Shown: positions 13,366-25,445 of the stretch, in pieces
Layout: each line of letters begins with the position of its first letter
Position numbering within the stretch: the stretch's first letter is position 1
Origin: Metaphire vulgaris
Lineage: Eukaryota; Annelida; Clitellata; Crassiclitellata; Megascolecidae
Length of the DNA: 64,000 nt
Direction of reading: 5' to 3'
Assembly (NCBI GenBank): GCA_018105865.1
Contig: CM030853.1
Span: 420,501 to 484,500 of the forward strand
Program-made: the position numbers and the translations under genes
Notes under the pieces: model-generated
What the model saw: only the letters and a program-made list of their open reading frames with translations
Told to the model about the DNA's origin: nothing
Databases searched by the model: none

Positions 13366-13809
13366 GCATCCTCTCAGATGTGTGTGTACACACGAAGGGA
13401 TCTATTTAAAAGTCACAATTATGTTACATAGCAATGCCACACATGGACAGACATCACACCCTTCCATTCTGTTATGCCATTCAAGAGCACATTTACCAGT
13501 CATTCTGTTAACGGACTCTACAGTGCAGCGGATAGTGATGCATAACAGGGGTTCAATAGAAGACAAACAAGTCAACAACAACAATATACATCAAGCAAAG
13601 GACTTGCATCTTCATCCCAAAATCAATAGCACTATCAAATACAACCCCAGACAAAACAAATATACTTCTACTCCTCCTCCTCCTCCTCCTCCTCTCCAGG
13701 TAGAGACATCATCTGAGCAATTATTGTTACTTGAAAGAGCTAAAAACCAGTCTTTTACTCTTACTCTCCTTAGGTCTACATCTACACATCCGTCATTCAG
13801 TCGACCATC

Positions 13810-14351
13810 TTAGACGGTGGCCAATTGCATCTGCGCTTTACATTTTCCCACTTCTTCACCAAATGTTGACATTTCGATGAGTTTATCTTCTGCAGCTGGG
13901 AGCATATGGGCCCTACGTCTTCCACATTTGTATCAAATCAAAATGATGGAAATCATACAGCAACGGGAGATAAACAAAAGATATCGAATTATAATTATTA
14001 TTGATTTATCTTGAAGCGCTCTCTCAAATTTTGCAGAACAGAAAAATCGCTCACGGTGGGAGAAAATGAAGCAATGGACCCCCAGCACAACATCATCCAG
14101 CCCCCAGCAAAAGCTCATCGATGGAATTCCTTCAGCTGGGAAATTCATTTCACATCCAACGCATTCATCTCTATTCTGCATCAGTAAACACAGTACATAT
14201 ATATGCAAGAGATCTTATTTTCCCTTTACCACCTCTTCCTTCTCCTACTACTCCTCCTCCTCCTCCTCCTCCTCCACCTTGATCACTCTTTCGGCTTTCC
14301 TGTCCCACCGGGTCGACCCATTCGAACGCTCTTCGCCGGTGGCAATGGGCA
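13810..14351 (-). CDS. Two putative exons of an unrecognised gene, C-terminal end
   Basis: Minus-strand exon 14351-14278 has a good acceptor (pyrimidine tract then CAG) and GT donor. Exon 13889-13810 has a CAG acceptor and ends in TAA. Joined in one phase, the second exon reads DKLIEMSTFGEEVGKCKAQM and stops five residues later, which looks coding. The phase used in the first exon (AFEWVDPVGQESRKSDQ) is the one that fits this join, but another frame of that exon is also open. I do not recognise the protein. The pair could belong to a separate short gene or to downstream exons of something starting further up. Low to moderate confidence. Confidence 0.35.
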
Positions 14352-14517
14352 CTGAAAGGGCGAAATACATCAGACCAATTGTTTCCTGCAAAACGCTGGA
14401 TGTGTTTCTTAATAAAGCAGTTTTCTGTTTATGGAAACTACGGCGGCACTATCACGTGACACTCTCGGGCATTTCAGATGAGTGCATCATCAACTGTCTA
14501 CGCATACAGATTCACTT

Positions 14518-14533
14518 GTGGTGGTGGTGGTGG

Positions 14534-14577
<44 letters not shown>
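14518..14577 (+). repeat. (GTG)n(ATG)n microsatellite
   Basis: Compound trinucleotide run, GTG units then about 14 ATG units. Confidence 0.95.
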
Positions 14578-15014
14578 GTCCATTACAGATGTCCTCTGAT
14601 CAATTTAATCGATGAAGAACTGAAGGACGTTTGTCCAGCATTGGTGGTACAATATGATTCCACGCCAGTGTGTGTGTGTGTGTGTGCGCGTGTGTGTGGG
14701 TTTCCCTGTGTGTAGGACTGTGTCTGGGTGTTGAGGCATCAGAAGTATTTCTGTCTTCTTCTTCTGACGAAGATCAACAATTAATCCTGACGTAAGTTGA
14801 ATCATAATTTGCTTCTACAGCTCAGAGCATCTTCAAAAGGTCAACATTTCGTCATAGAGGAGGCAGCAAGCGATTTGCCTGCTAAGTCTCTGATCACCTA
14901 ACCACATAAGAGCTGCTACTGCTCCTCCTTCTCCTCCTCCTTATCCACTTAAGCTCATCCAAAGCTCTACTTAATGCAAAGCCAACAGTAAAGTGTAATG
15001 TAGCAGGAAAATAA

Positions 15015-15175
<161 letters not shown>

Positions 15176-15300
15176 CTCACACACACCACGCACATTTCAA
15201 TCAAATGCATTGTTCAATTTCTAAGAAGCAATTACGATTGTCATTTGTAGACACACAGTCATACACACAACACACAAACGCACATACACTTTTAAATATA

Positions 15301-15364
15301 AACATACATACATACATACATACATACGGACATACATACATACATACATACGGACATACATACA
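15301..15364 (+). repeat. (CATA)n tetranucleotide array
   Basis: Tetranucleotide run with two CGGA-containing interruptions that divide it into three blocks. Confidence 0.9.
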
Positions 15365-15664
15365 TATTGTTGTCATTTATGCAATTAACAACAGAAGACA
15401 ACAATGAAGTAGTCGCCCAACAAAGACCAGGATATAACTAAGATCATCTAAAGTTCTTGCTAGTGATGTGAAAACTGAAAACCACATATCTCTAGATCTC
15501 AATCTTCTATTGCCTCCGGGTCAGTCCTGGATAGAAGTGCTGTTACCAGGCAGGAGGTGATGGGGGGGGGACAAATCAATTGCGGGAACTCTGATAGAGG
15601 ACATCTAGGTAACTGAACAGGCAGATTTCGGATTTTATAGCTCTGCTAGAGAGCCCTGCATAAG

Positions 15665-15702
15665 GACTCATTGGTCACCGGTCAAGTATGGACCAATGAG
15701 TC
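15665..15702. other. Perfect 12-bp inverted repeat
   Basis: GACTCATTGGTC at 15665-15676 and its exact complement GACCAATGAGTC at 15691-15702, with a 14-base loop. Seen directly; role unknown. Confidence 0.85.
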
Positions 15703-17108
15703 AGTCTCTGTGACACACTTCATGTACGTTATTGGGGTCAAAGGACAACTTACATAATAACTATGTCTGTGCATTATGAAGTGGCACTATAGAAGTTTAG
15801 GATTAGATTAGAAACCAGAAAAGAAGTCTAAACAGACGAAGTTGTCTCTTGGACAATTGCATTTAAACAAACAGTACACCTCTATTCTGCATAGTCTATT
15901 GCCAAAATCGGCACAGTGGTAGAGATGTATGGCTGTATTCCATGTTGAAACCTGCCCCAGTCATTAAGTATGTTCCAGACAAGACTATTCCGATGGATAC
16001 ACAGGTCCTAAGTACAAAGTCTGATGCCATTTAAATGAAAGCAGAGAAATATATACCGGTACTATAGAGCACAGCAAGTGAAACGCATTAAAACTCCCTT
16101 AAATTACCAGTACAGTCAAAACCTTATTCCTCAGTTAAACTTCAGTAGTATATAAATGATAATGTGAATGACTATTACAACCACTTTAATATATTTGATG
16201 GTATTGTATCTGTATTGTATATTTACTGTTTGAATTTTAGCAAATCATTAATATACCATCATAATTCAGCATTCTTTATTTAGGCTGCTACTTCTTATTA
16301 GGCTTTGTCAAATTCCTAAAAGATTTCTGCCAAAATACTAACCTAACTTACTCAGATTTTTTCAAAAACTGATTTAAAAGTGAATTTTGGCAAATTAATT
16401 TCATTTCATACAATCTGTTTTGAGACTCACTTCACGACTCCAGGACCAAACTGCCTAATGAAAAAGCAATACGATGGATTGAAAGCTGCTCTGGTCTTGA
16501 AAACATAATTTAATTAAGAAATTCCCAAAGGATGCTTCCTCAAAAACATTCACTAAATCAAAAATTTGATAAAGGGTTCCAAGATTTCTCCCTTGGGAAC
16601 AATTTGACCGCAAAGATAAAATAATCTGGCTTGGCAGATAATAATGTCTACCACAAAGAAAATCACACACAACAGTCAAACCCATACAAATGCATGCTGT
16701 TTGGTTCAAATAGCAAAATACGGTGAATATATCACAGTCATGCCAAGGTAAAGCACATGCAAGGGGCTATGTCAAAAACTGAAAATGTAGTTGTAGAAAC
16801 TGAATACAATGACACTGAAGATGGTAAGTTATACAGAGTAACAAGGAACCGAAAGAGATGCACATGTGGCCTGCATGGCCATTGGGCTGTAGTCTCAACA
16901 TTATTGGCCGTTGAGAGAATAAAATATACGAAGAGCAATAATTTGTCTACAGTTAAAAATACAAAACACTCCAGGGTCTCTGCAATTGATTGCCTCGTTA
17001 TACATGGCTGGCAAAAAGTTATAGGAAGTGGAATTTAGACTGCCAGTATATTTTCCATAGACACCATCAGACAGGTAATTACCTCTCTTCCACAGGAACC
17101 AACTGCCT

Positions 17109-18991
17109 TCAAATGGAAAACAAAATACCAGCACCTTCCTCATTTTCCCTACCAAAGGACCTTTCATCCACTCCATCCAGGTCATCCTCTTTCCACCACA
17201 GACCCTTTCCATCTGCCTCCAAGTAATGGAAGGGAAATCAAAGAAGCATAAGATGTCAAAAAGTACAAGACAGACGCCTTTACATAAATCACGTATTAAA
17301 TAAAGTTCCAGCCGTGATGACTACATAGGTTACCTTAAGCCGTTCACTAGATAACATTTTGACCAGAAATCCAATGTCACGGAGTAGCAGCTGTTCATCT
17401 GTGCTACTAGCAGTTGGAGTTTCCAGCCAGCAATAGCAAACAATAACATCACTCTTAGAAGGATATTGCCTTTAGCTTCTTGCAACACTCTGCACTCAGT
17501 GACCTATTGACCCATCACTGATTTCCCTGTACAATCCGATGCAAAAGAGTTGCCAGTGAAAAACATTCAAACCAGATGATGCTAGATTCCTTAAATTTAA
17601 AAAAATTTATCTCAAGTTTTTATTTCAAAATCACTTTACAGTGACTCGATTATAGCACGCTAGGATATTAACAGGCAAGACACCCAAGCAGTGTTCCCTG
17701 GATGCTGTGTGCGTGTGTGCAAGCACAAAGGTTGCAAAGCAAGTGGACAAGAGAAAAAAATGGAGCCACACATTTTCCAGAAAATTTTCATTGCATTCAT
17801 ACACGTATTTACTGATAAGGATGGTGCCACACACACACACAGCCCCTTCTATTTCTTGTGAACTTGTAATGACTGCATACAATTACTAACTTTTAAACTA
17901 TGACAAGAGTTGACCTTCCATATGCTAAAAGCATTACCCAGTCAATCTCACCTTTAACTTAGAGCGCTTCAAATCAGCCCAAATCACGCAAGTCTTATAG
18001 CACTGTGGATCCTCTCAGTCACATAAAAGTTGACTTCCATGTAAAATTTTACATACCATAAATAAAATTTGAGGGAAGATTGCCTAAGACCCATGTACCT
18101 TGAATTTCCTTATATCAACAAAGAACTACAGCAGGCACAGCTATTGACTCTGATGGACAAATCAAAAATGTTTTATTACAATGGATCTAAAACGTTTATG
18201 ACTAATCAATTGATTTATTTCTTTATTGATTGACTGATTGATCAACTGATTGATTCATTCAGTCATTCATTGGTATTCTCCAGCTATAACTTTTCCAACA
18301 CTTGTACACTTTCATAACTGCTAGTAACGTCAACTCAGATTGCAACTGATAACAACGGTTGCTCAACAACAAAAGGCAACAGCAGGCAACAACAATACAT
18401 TGTACTCATTTCCACAGTCTGACTTTTCTCAAGACATATCATAATACTAAGATAAACCAGGGACAAGGCTACCTCTCACCATTTCAGTATCACATAACAC
18501 CTCTAACAGTAGGCTGTTGGAAGAAGCCAAAGATAGCATCAGCCAATCAAAACATAAGGATCACTGATCAGCACTGCAGAAGACAAAACACCCAGTCAGA
18601 ACAACTCACAGAAACATCAGCAAACTTACCGGTATACAATACTGTACTTTAAAATCCCACATCATTATACATAAATCTTTCTGTTCAGCAGAGAGTCTGT
18701 GTAAGATACCTGCTGTTAGAAAATGCAATCTCTCTTCAAGGCTTTGGCCCAAATTCCAGCGTATCTCGGACTATCTCCAGTATATGTAGCTTCCAAGCAT
18801 TATCCATGCTATGGCTTAGGATTATGGATTTAACTAATAATAATAGTAGTCATAGTCATAGTAGTAGTGTAGTAAGTAGTAGTAGTAGGCCTAGTAGTAG
18901 TAGGCCTAGTAGTAGTAGGCCTAGTAGTAGTAGCAGTAGTAGTAGTAGTAGTAGTTGTTGTAGTATTAGTAGTAGTAGTAGTAGTAGTAGT

Positions 18992-19028
<37 letters not shown>

Positions 19029-19369
19029 ATAATAATAATGACAATAATAATAATAATAGCAGGTTTAGAGTGGTTCAGTAGGATCTGACCTGTGTGAGAA
19101 CCAATATGTTCCACCCAGCCATTCACTCAATCACTCTATGGTCTTGCTGTTAATGTAATAAAAAGCTATACACTAATCTAGTACACTGTTATAAACATTA
19201 GATTCAGTCATAAATTTAAGGTTGAATTAATTTTGACATCAAGGGACTTTTATCAGAGTAATAATTCTATGGTTATACTTATCTTGAGAACAGAAACCCT
19301 TATCTAGGGTCAAATCTAGAGCAACACAGACAAAGGCTTGTCCGTGGAGAGGGGGTTGACTCAGACCAA
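17109..19369 (-). CDS. Unrecognised protein-coding gene, C-terminal exons
   Basis: Four minus-strand exons join in phase and end in a stop: 18770-18710, 18013-17952, 17453-17334 and 17216-17109 (TGA at 17111-17109). They read EIRWNLGQSLEERLHFL, then DPQCYKTCVIWADLKRSK, then VIVCYCWLETP...LLLRDIGFLVKMLSSERLK, then a charged tail GLWWKEDDLDGVDERSFG that ends FSI. All have AG acceptors and GT donors. A further upstream exon probably begins at 19369 (AFVCVALDLTLDKGFCSQ). It ends either at 19279 with a good donor, which would need one more exon, or at 19248 with a weaker donor that joins in phase. The alternating hydrophobic pattern suggests a beta-rich fold. I do not recognise the family. The 5' part is not resolved. 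Confidence 0.6.
18839..19055 (+). repeat. (AGT)n(AGC)n(AAT)n compound microsatellite
   Basis: Compound trinucleotide array of more than 200 bp, with three GGCCT interruptions at its start. It lies in an intron or between exons of the unrecognised minus-strand gene. Confidence 0.95.
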
Positions 19370-19776
19370 CTGTGACAGCTAGCCTACAGGCTGTCAACTG
19401 ACAGCAAATTCACTATTCAAAGGATAAAAGTATAAAATATGAAGACCAGAATTTCCTCTGCTAAAAATAATTCTTGTACAGAGAGAACTGCTAATTCAAG
19501 AAGAGATGACACAACCCACAAACACAGAACACTAACCACAGAAACAACTCTTTTATCCAAATATTGAAAAAGTGGTTTCTAAAAATCCTGGGGTTGGGAA
19601 ATCAATCTCTTACGGCAACGAAAACACTACAAATTTTCAAAATGGGATTTCTCTCAAATTAACTGGAGAATAAACATCACTACACACAAACACACATTCA
19701 AAATAAGTAGCAAATAGCAATAATAAACATTATGATAGTACACTTGTATGTTGTCATCTATAAACCACTTTAATCA

Positions 19777-19846
<70 letters not shown>

Positions 19847-20339
19847 TTCATTCATTCATTCATTCAAAAGTGCACCAATGCAATACAGACCATACATAAT
19901 TAAATATGTACACATGATTGACCCTTGCAAAGCACACAACTCTCTTCAACTGTTTTTGAAACTCGTGGTTACTCTTTATTTGAGCCAAAGGTGACGGAGG
20001 TCAATGGGGAGCAGAGAAAGGGCGTTTCCTGTTAACATGCAATGAAAAATAAAAGCTGCGGGAGGGGGAGCAAAATTAAACGTTAAACTCGTGAATATTC
20101 ATAGACTTGGCCTTAGCAAGGACTTTTAAATTAACTTTTAAAGCATTCACAATGCAATGCACTGACAAAAATTATTCATACACGTAAACAAATCTCAATG
20201 CAATTATTTTGTGAATAAAACGTTCATATAAACCTGAAGTCTTACGGTAATCAGCAAAATAAAATAAAACAAAATCAACCTTCCAACAAATAATAAGCAT
20301 GTCATTTGCGGGGCGTTTCATTTTAAAAAACGCCCTGGT
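19370..20339. other. Stretch with a long TA microsatellite
   Basis: An uninterrupted TA run at 19779-19843 is followed by a (CATT)n run to 19866. The rest is AT-rich. One short open exon-like block near 20038 has a CAG acceptor but does not join in phase, so no gene is called. Confidence 0.6.
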
Positions 20340-20500
20340 TAGAGATACGTAATTCGTATCTTTAGCATAGGGGTTATAGATACGTAATTCGTATCTTTAG
20401 CATAGGGGTTATAGATACGTAATTCGTATCTTTAGCATAAGGGTTATAGATACGTAAGTCGGATCTTTAGCATAAGGGTTATAGATACGTCATTCGGAAC
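20340..20500 (+). repeat. 35-bp tandem repeat with a palindromic core, about five copies
   Basis: Units of 35 bp contain AGATACGTAATTCGTATCT, where AGATACG and CGTATCT are inverted arms around TAATT. The first three units are nearly identical. The last two have substitutions that break the palindrome (for example taagtcgg). Seen directly. Confidence 0.9.
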
Positions 20501-21217
20501 GTATATTTAGACCATATGTTTTAATATCAAATTAGTAATAATTTAAATAAAGGGGGCATGACTACCTACGGGTCTGCGCCCCCTTATAATATGCATGTAA
20601 TGCTGTTTATCTGTCAAATATTCATATAGTCATCACGCGACGCCGTCTGTCTCTTTTCGGTCAGGTGGCGCACCAGGACAACAACATTCTAACCCTCCCG
20701 CGTCAGCAGGTGGGCGATGGTGTGTCCCAATGTTTTATCCAGGCCCGTTAGAGGAGATCCTATATGGCGACAACCTGACGTCAACATTGTAGGGATGGAA
20801 TATTTTTAATCTTATAAGTAATACATTTATAACTAAGACCCCAAATAATATAACAATATGTTAGGTATGGGTGAATCATTGTAAAATAAATGCTTAAAAG
20901 TGCTTTTTATTAATAAATTTCATTATATGCCTATATGATTCGAACAGACCATTATACTGAAGAGAGAGAAAGAGAGGCCTTTTAAGCGGTCAACTGGCGT
21001 CTCTTCCAGTGATGGCCCCACTCGTCATCGTCCACCGCTCTCCGGTCAGTCGACCCCAATACTGTTCCTGTTATTAAGACAGACGACGAAGAAAAAGCGA
21101 CAACAATCGAAATTTTTCAAAGAAATCGACGAAGCGAAGAAGAGGAGAAACCTGTCAACGGAAATTCTAATCGATCGTCAGTTTCCACTAAACACTCAAT
21201 CAAACCTAAAACCTACG
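20501..21217. other. CpG-richer single-copy stretch, possible promoter or first exon
   Basis: The stretch is richer in CpG than its surroundings, especially 20630-21170, and contains short open frames on both strands (for example a plus-strand MAPLVIVHRSP followed by gtcagt). No exon could be linked to a neighbour, so only the base composition is reported. Confidence 0.3.
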
Positions 21218-21281
21218 CAGTGGCGTCGCCAGGAATTTTGTGTTAGGAGAAGGGGCTTGAGTGCCAGATTCTTTACCCCAA

Positions 21282-21325
<44 letters not shown>

Positions 21326-21410
21326 GGGATTTGCGCGAATCTGGAAGGTTGTCTGAGGGCAGGTTGGGTGGGTGGGGGCATTTGCCGCCATTTACTCCCC
21401 GTGGCGACGA
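21218..21410. mobile_element. MITE-like repeat, CAGTGGCGTCGCC family, degraded right end
   Basis: The start CAGTGGCGTCGCCAGGAATT and internal sequence (tttgcgcgaatctg, catttgcc) match the element at 42196-42380. The right end keeps gtggcgacg but then diverges. A CA microsatellite has expanded inside it (about 21285-21324). Confidence 0.7.
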
Positions 21411-21549
21411 TATTTTTTAAAACTTGCCCTTCACAAAAAATAGAAAATCCAACAATTTGGGGGGTGGATTAGTTCTCAAGAGTGGTCTACAGTCATGTGC
21501 AGTACATTATTATCAACACTGCTCACGCAACTGTAATTATTATTGTACG

Positions 21550-21834
21550 TCATAACTGTCTATTCTGCGCACATTGGAAGGCTTCGAACACCGGTAATCC
21601 ACAGTCCTCATGGATTTGGTGAAGCCAAGTGATTGGTGGTCTGCCTCGTGGACGAATCCATCCTGACATCTTAATGTCTCTGTCTCGAAGTGGCGCTGCT
21701 AGTTGAAGTGCAGCTGAGGCAGGTACTGCTGGTGGGAGTCTTGTGACGTGCCCCAAAGAGGAGTCATGAATTGTACAATTAGTAGGAAAAACTTTCTTTT
21801 GCTCGTCAGCCTTTTTACGGTTAAGGGGCCTCAA
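21550..21834 (-). pseudogene. Fragment of a non-LTR retrotransposon ORF2 C-terminus
   Basis: The minus-strand frame includes WIRPRGRPPITWLHQIHED followed by a short helix and AQNR. This matches the tail that follows the reverse transcriptase in many LINE ORF2 proteins (RGRPxxxWxxxIxxD...A...R). Only the tail is present; no reverse transcriptase or endonuclease sequence is seen around it. The clade cannot be told. Confidence 0.6.
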
Positions 21835-22126
21835 TCATGGACACACACCGGGCCCCCCAAAATAACGCTAAGCCAAACTAATTTTAAGTTTATAATTGTA
21901 TTATTGTATTTTAGAGGCCTAATGAACTATTTTTATATAGCCGTAAGCATTGGGGCGTTACCAGCCGAACATTCCGAAAATCCTGACAAACAAATATAGG
22001 TCGTCGCTTATTTTCCCTTACTTAAATTAGTTAAACCTACATAGTCAGTATATGAGGGCAGTTTTCAGTTGCTCCTTAGGCCTAATTCTTTCTTTTCCCT
22101 ACCTTAGATCCGATTTCGGCGTCCAT

Positions 22127-22256
22127 CATGGGCGTCCGCAGAAATTATGAATGGGGTGCAAAACAAGGTCTTGTGACGAAAGAAACAAGTAATTTTACTT
22201 TTTTCATAACGCCTCAATTTTTCCATGGGGTGCAATTTCTTTTCCGGACGCCCATG
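22127..22256. mobile_element. hAT-type MITE, CATGGGCGTCCG ends
   Basis: Inverted ends CATGGGCGTCCG (22127-22138) and CGGACGCCCATG (22245-22256), with similarity continuing inwards (ATGGGGTGCAA near both ends). Flanking 8-mers gcgtccat and gcgcccat differ at one base, as expected of an old 8-bp target duplication. The superfamily is inferred from the duplication length. Confidence 0.7.
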
Positions 22257-22380
22257 GCGCCCATCCATCCATCCGCAGAATAATAATACGGTATAAAAAT
22301 TTTTGGTCGGCCGAGCATGTGACTCCTAAGCCAGCCCCCGCCCTGGCTACTCCACTGGCCGTAAGCCTAGCATAACCAAA

Positions 22381-23580
22381 GACACTATTATATTTAAATA
22401 TAAATTTTTATATTTATAATTTTATTTAAATATAAATTTTTATATTTATATTTATATTTATAAATTTTTATATTTATATTTATATTTATATTTATATTTA
22501 TATTTATATTTATATTTATATTAATTTTTATATTTATATTTAAATTTTTATATTTATATTTATATTTACATTTATATTTATATTTATATTTATATTTATG
22601 CTTATATTTATATTTATATTTATATTTAAATATAAATTTTTATATTTTTTTATATTTATATTTATATTTATATTTATATTTATATATAAATATAAATTTT
22701 TATATTTATATTTATATTTATATTTATATTTATATTTATATTTATATTTATATTTATATTTATATTAATTTTTATATTTATATTTAAATTTTTATATTTA
22801 TATTTATATTTACATTTATATTTATATTTATATTTAAATATTTAATTTTTTATATTTATATTTATATTTATATTTATATTTAAATATAAATTTTTATTTT
22901 ATATTTATATTTATATTTATATTTATATTTATATTTAAATATAAATTTTTATATTTATACTTATATTTATATTTATATTTATATTTATATTTATATTTAA
23001 ATATAAATTTTATATAATATAAATAATAATATTTATAAATATAAATATAAATATAAATATAAATATAAATATAGATATAAAATATAAAAATTTATATTTA
23101 AATATAAATATAAATATAAATATAAATATAAATATAAATATAAAAATTTACATTTAAATATAAATATAAATATAAATATAAATATAAATATAAATATAAA
23201 AATTTATATTTAAATATAAATATAAATATAAATATAAATATATAAATATAAAAATTTATATTTAAATATAAATATAAATATAAATATAAATATAAATATA
23301 AAAATTTATATTTAAATATAATATAAATATAAATATAAATATAAATATAAATATAAAAATTTATATTTAAATATAAATATAAATATAAATATAAATATAA
23401 AAATTTATATTTAATTATAAATATAAATTTATATAAATATAATTTATATTTAATTATAAATATAAATATAAATATAAATATAAATATAAAATAAATATAA
23501 ATATAAATATAAAAATTTATATTTAAATATAAATATAAATATAAATAAAAATAAAATATAAATATAAATATAAATATAAA
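22381..23580. repeat. AT-rich hexanucleotide array with a strand switch (giant inverted repeat)
   Basis: From about 22381 to 23000 the strand reads tandem TTTATA hexamers. From about 23030 to 23580 it reads TATAAA, the reverse complement. Spacer motifs such as AAATATAAATTTTTATAT recur on the left and appear complemented on the right. The axis is near 23000-23040. The whole is a 1.2-kb quasi-palindrome. Confidence 0.9.
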
Positions 23581-23704
23581 TACTACTACTACTATATATA
23601 CTATAAATATACTATAACTATAACTAAACTACTAAACTACTACTATATATACTATAAATATACTATAACTATAACTACTATACTACTATAACTATAGCTA
23701 CTAC

Positions 23705-23760
<56 letters not shown>

Positions 23761-23896
23761 ATAATAATAATAATAACAATAATAATAATAATAATAATAA
23801 TTCAGATTGGAAGTCTTTTGGGACAGTGTGAGCCACTGTTAAGAAAAAAGGGAGCACTGCGCCGTAAAAAACGAAACACTGCGCCGTAAGAAAGAG

Positions 23897-23995
<99 letters not shown>

Positions 23996-24218
23996 GGGTA
24001 TGACCAATACCCATATGATATGAGCAATGTCAACATGAATTTTTGGGTCATGGAAAGCACGGATGCCAGCACGGATGCCAGCACGGTGCCAGCACGGGTG
24101 CCAGCCAGCACGGGTGCCAGCCAGCACGGGTGCCAGCCAGCACGGGTGCCAGCCAGCTACTACAACAACAACAACAACAACAACTACTACTACTACTACT
24201 TCTACTAATATTAATAAA

Positions 24219-24249
<31 letters not shown>

Positions 24250-24584
24250 GTCATAATAATAGTAATAATAATAATAATAATAAGATTGGAAGTCTTTTAG
24301 GACAGTATGAGCCAATGTTATAAAAAAGGGAGCACTGCGCCGTAAAAAACGGAGCACTGTAAGCATAAAGCACTACTACTACTAATACTACTACTAGTAC
24401 TACTACAACTACTACTACTACTACTACTACTAATATACTACTACTACTACTATACTAATACTACTACTAATATTACTTATAATTATAATAATTATTCAGG
24501 TTGGAAGTCTTTTGGGACAGTATGAGCTTTCCCTTAAGAAAAAAGGGAGCACTGCGCCGTAAGCAAAGAGCTACAACTACAACA

Positions 24585-24620
<36 letters not shown>

Positions 24621-24841
24621 GCTGCTACTACTACTACTACTACTACTACTAATAATAATAATAATAATAGTAATAAAAATAATAATAATAATAATAATTC
24701 AAATTTGAAGTCTTTTGGGATAGTGTGAGCCACTGTTAAGAAAAAAGGGAGCACTGCGCCGTAAAAAACGGAGCACTGCGCAAAGATATTAATATTAATA
24801 TTAATAATTAATTAAAATATCAATGCTTTGCGTCGACATCG

Positions 24842-24903
<62 letters not shown>

Positions 24904-25027
24904 ATACTAATAATAATAAAAATAAAAATAATAATTCAGATTGGAAGTCTTTTGGACAGTGGGAGCAACTGTTAAGAAAAAAGGGAGCACTGCGCCGTAA
25001 AAACGGAGCACTGCGCCGTAAGCAAAA

Positions 25028-25086
<59 letters not shown>

Positions 25087-25206
25087 ATAATAATAATAAT
25101 AATAATAATAATTCAGATTGGAAGTCTTTTGGGACATTGTGAGCCACTGTTAAGAAAAAAGGCAGCACTGCGCCGTAAAAACGCAAGAGCTACAACTACA
25201 ACTACA

Positions 25207-25284
<78 letters not shown>

Positions 25285-25317
25285 TCAAATTTGAAGTCTT
25301 TTGGGACAGTGTGAGCC
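23581..25317 (+). repeat. Composite array: (CTA)n, (AAT)n and a conserved core of about 95 bp
   Basis: Seven cores containing ggaagtcttttgggacag and one or two gcactgcgccgtaa motifs begin near 23801, 24282, 24493, 24696, 24934, 25112 and 25283. Between them lie long CTA runs followed by AAT runs. Spacing varies from about 170 to 480 bp, mostly from microsatellite length. The array runs directly into the assembly gap. Confidence 0.9.
24056..24160 (+). repeat. GC-rich minisatellite inside the composite array
   Basis: Units of about 17 bp built on gccagccagcacgggt are repeated about six times, degrading at the left into gccagcacggat. It interrupts a CTA/AAT block. Confidence 0.85.
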
Positions 25318-25417
25318 NNNNNNNNNNNNNNNNNNNNNNNNNNNNNNNNNNNNNNNNNNNNNNNNNNNNNNNNNNNNNNNNNNNNNNNNNNNNNNNNNNN
25401 NNNNNNNNNNNNNNNNN
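25318..25417. other. Assembly gap of 100 N
   Basis: Exactly 100 N, the usual placeholder for a gap of unknown length. It sits at the end of a repeat array, so the true distance is unknown. Confidence 0.99.
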
Positions 25418-25445
25418 TTGTTATCAAAATTATTGTCCATTGCAG

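Larger units (their letters stand above)
11505..13809. other. Stretch between the BAR-RhoGAP exons and the next putative exons
   Basis: No coding exon could be supported here. The stretch holds a Tc1/mariner-type element (11922-12723), an X-box-like palindrome (12820-12833), a CA microsatellite (13194-13226) and a partial copy of the 11.9-kb element (about 13221-13365). The missing first exon of the BAR-RhoGAP gene may lie here or further upstream. Confidence 0.5.

Noticed and set aside
16757..17038. Plus-strand frame with CTCGLHGHW, resembling a SWIM zinc finger
   Set aside because: The full SWIM pattern and a transposase context are absent, and no splice or start support was found.
16901..17212. 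Minus-strand frame of 103 residues
   Set aside because: It overlaps the last exon of the unrecognised gene in another frame; the in-phase frame ends properly at 17109.
19985..20040. Minus-strand exon reading TPFLCSPLTSVTFGSN
   Set aside because: The acceptor is good, but the donor is weak and the phase does not match the next exon of the unrecognised gene.
20340..20500. CRISPR-like palindromic repeats
   Set aside because: The units abut with no unique spacers, and the context is animal DNA.
23678..25314. Long poly-Val, poly-Thr, poly-Leu and poly-Ser frames
   Set aside because: They are translations of CTA and AAT microsatellites in every frame.
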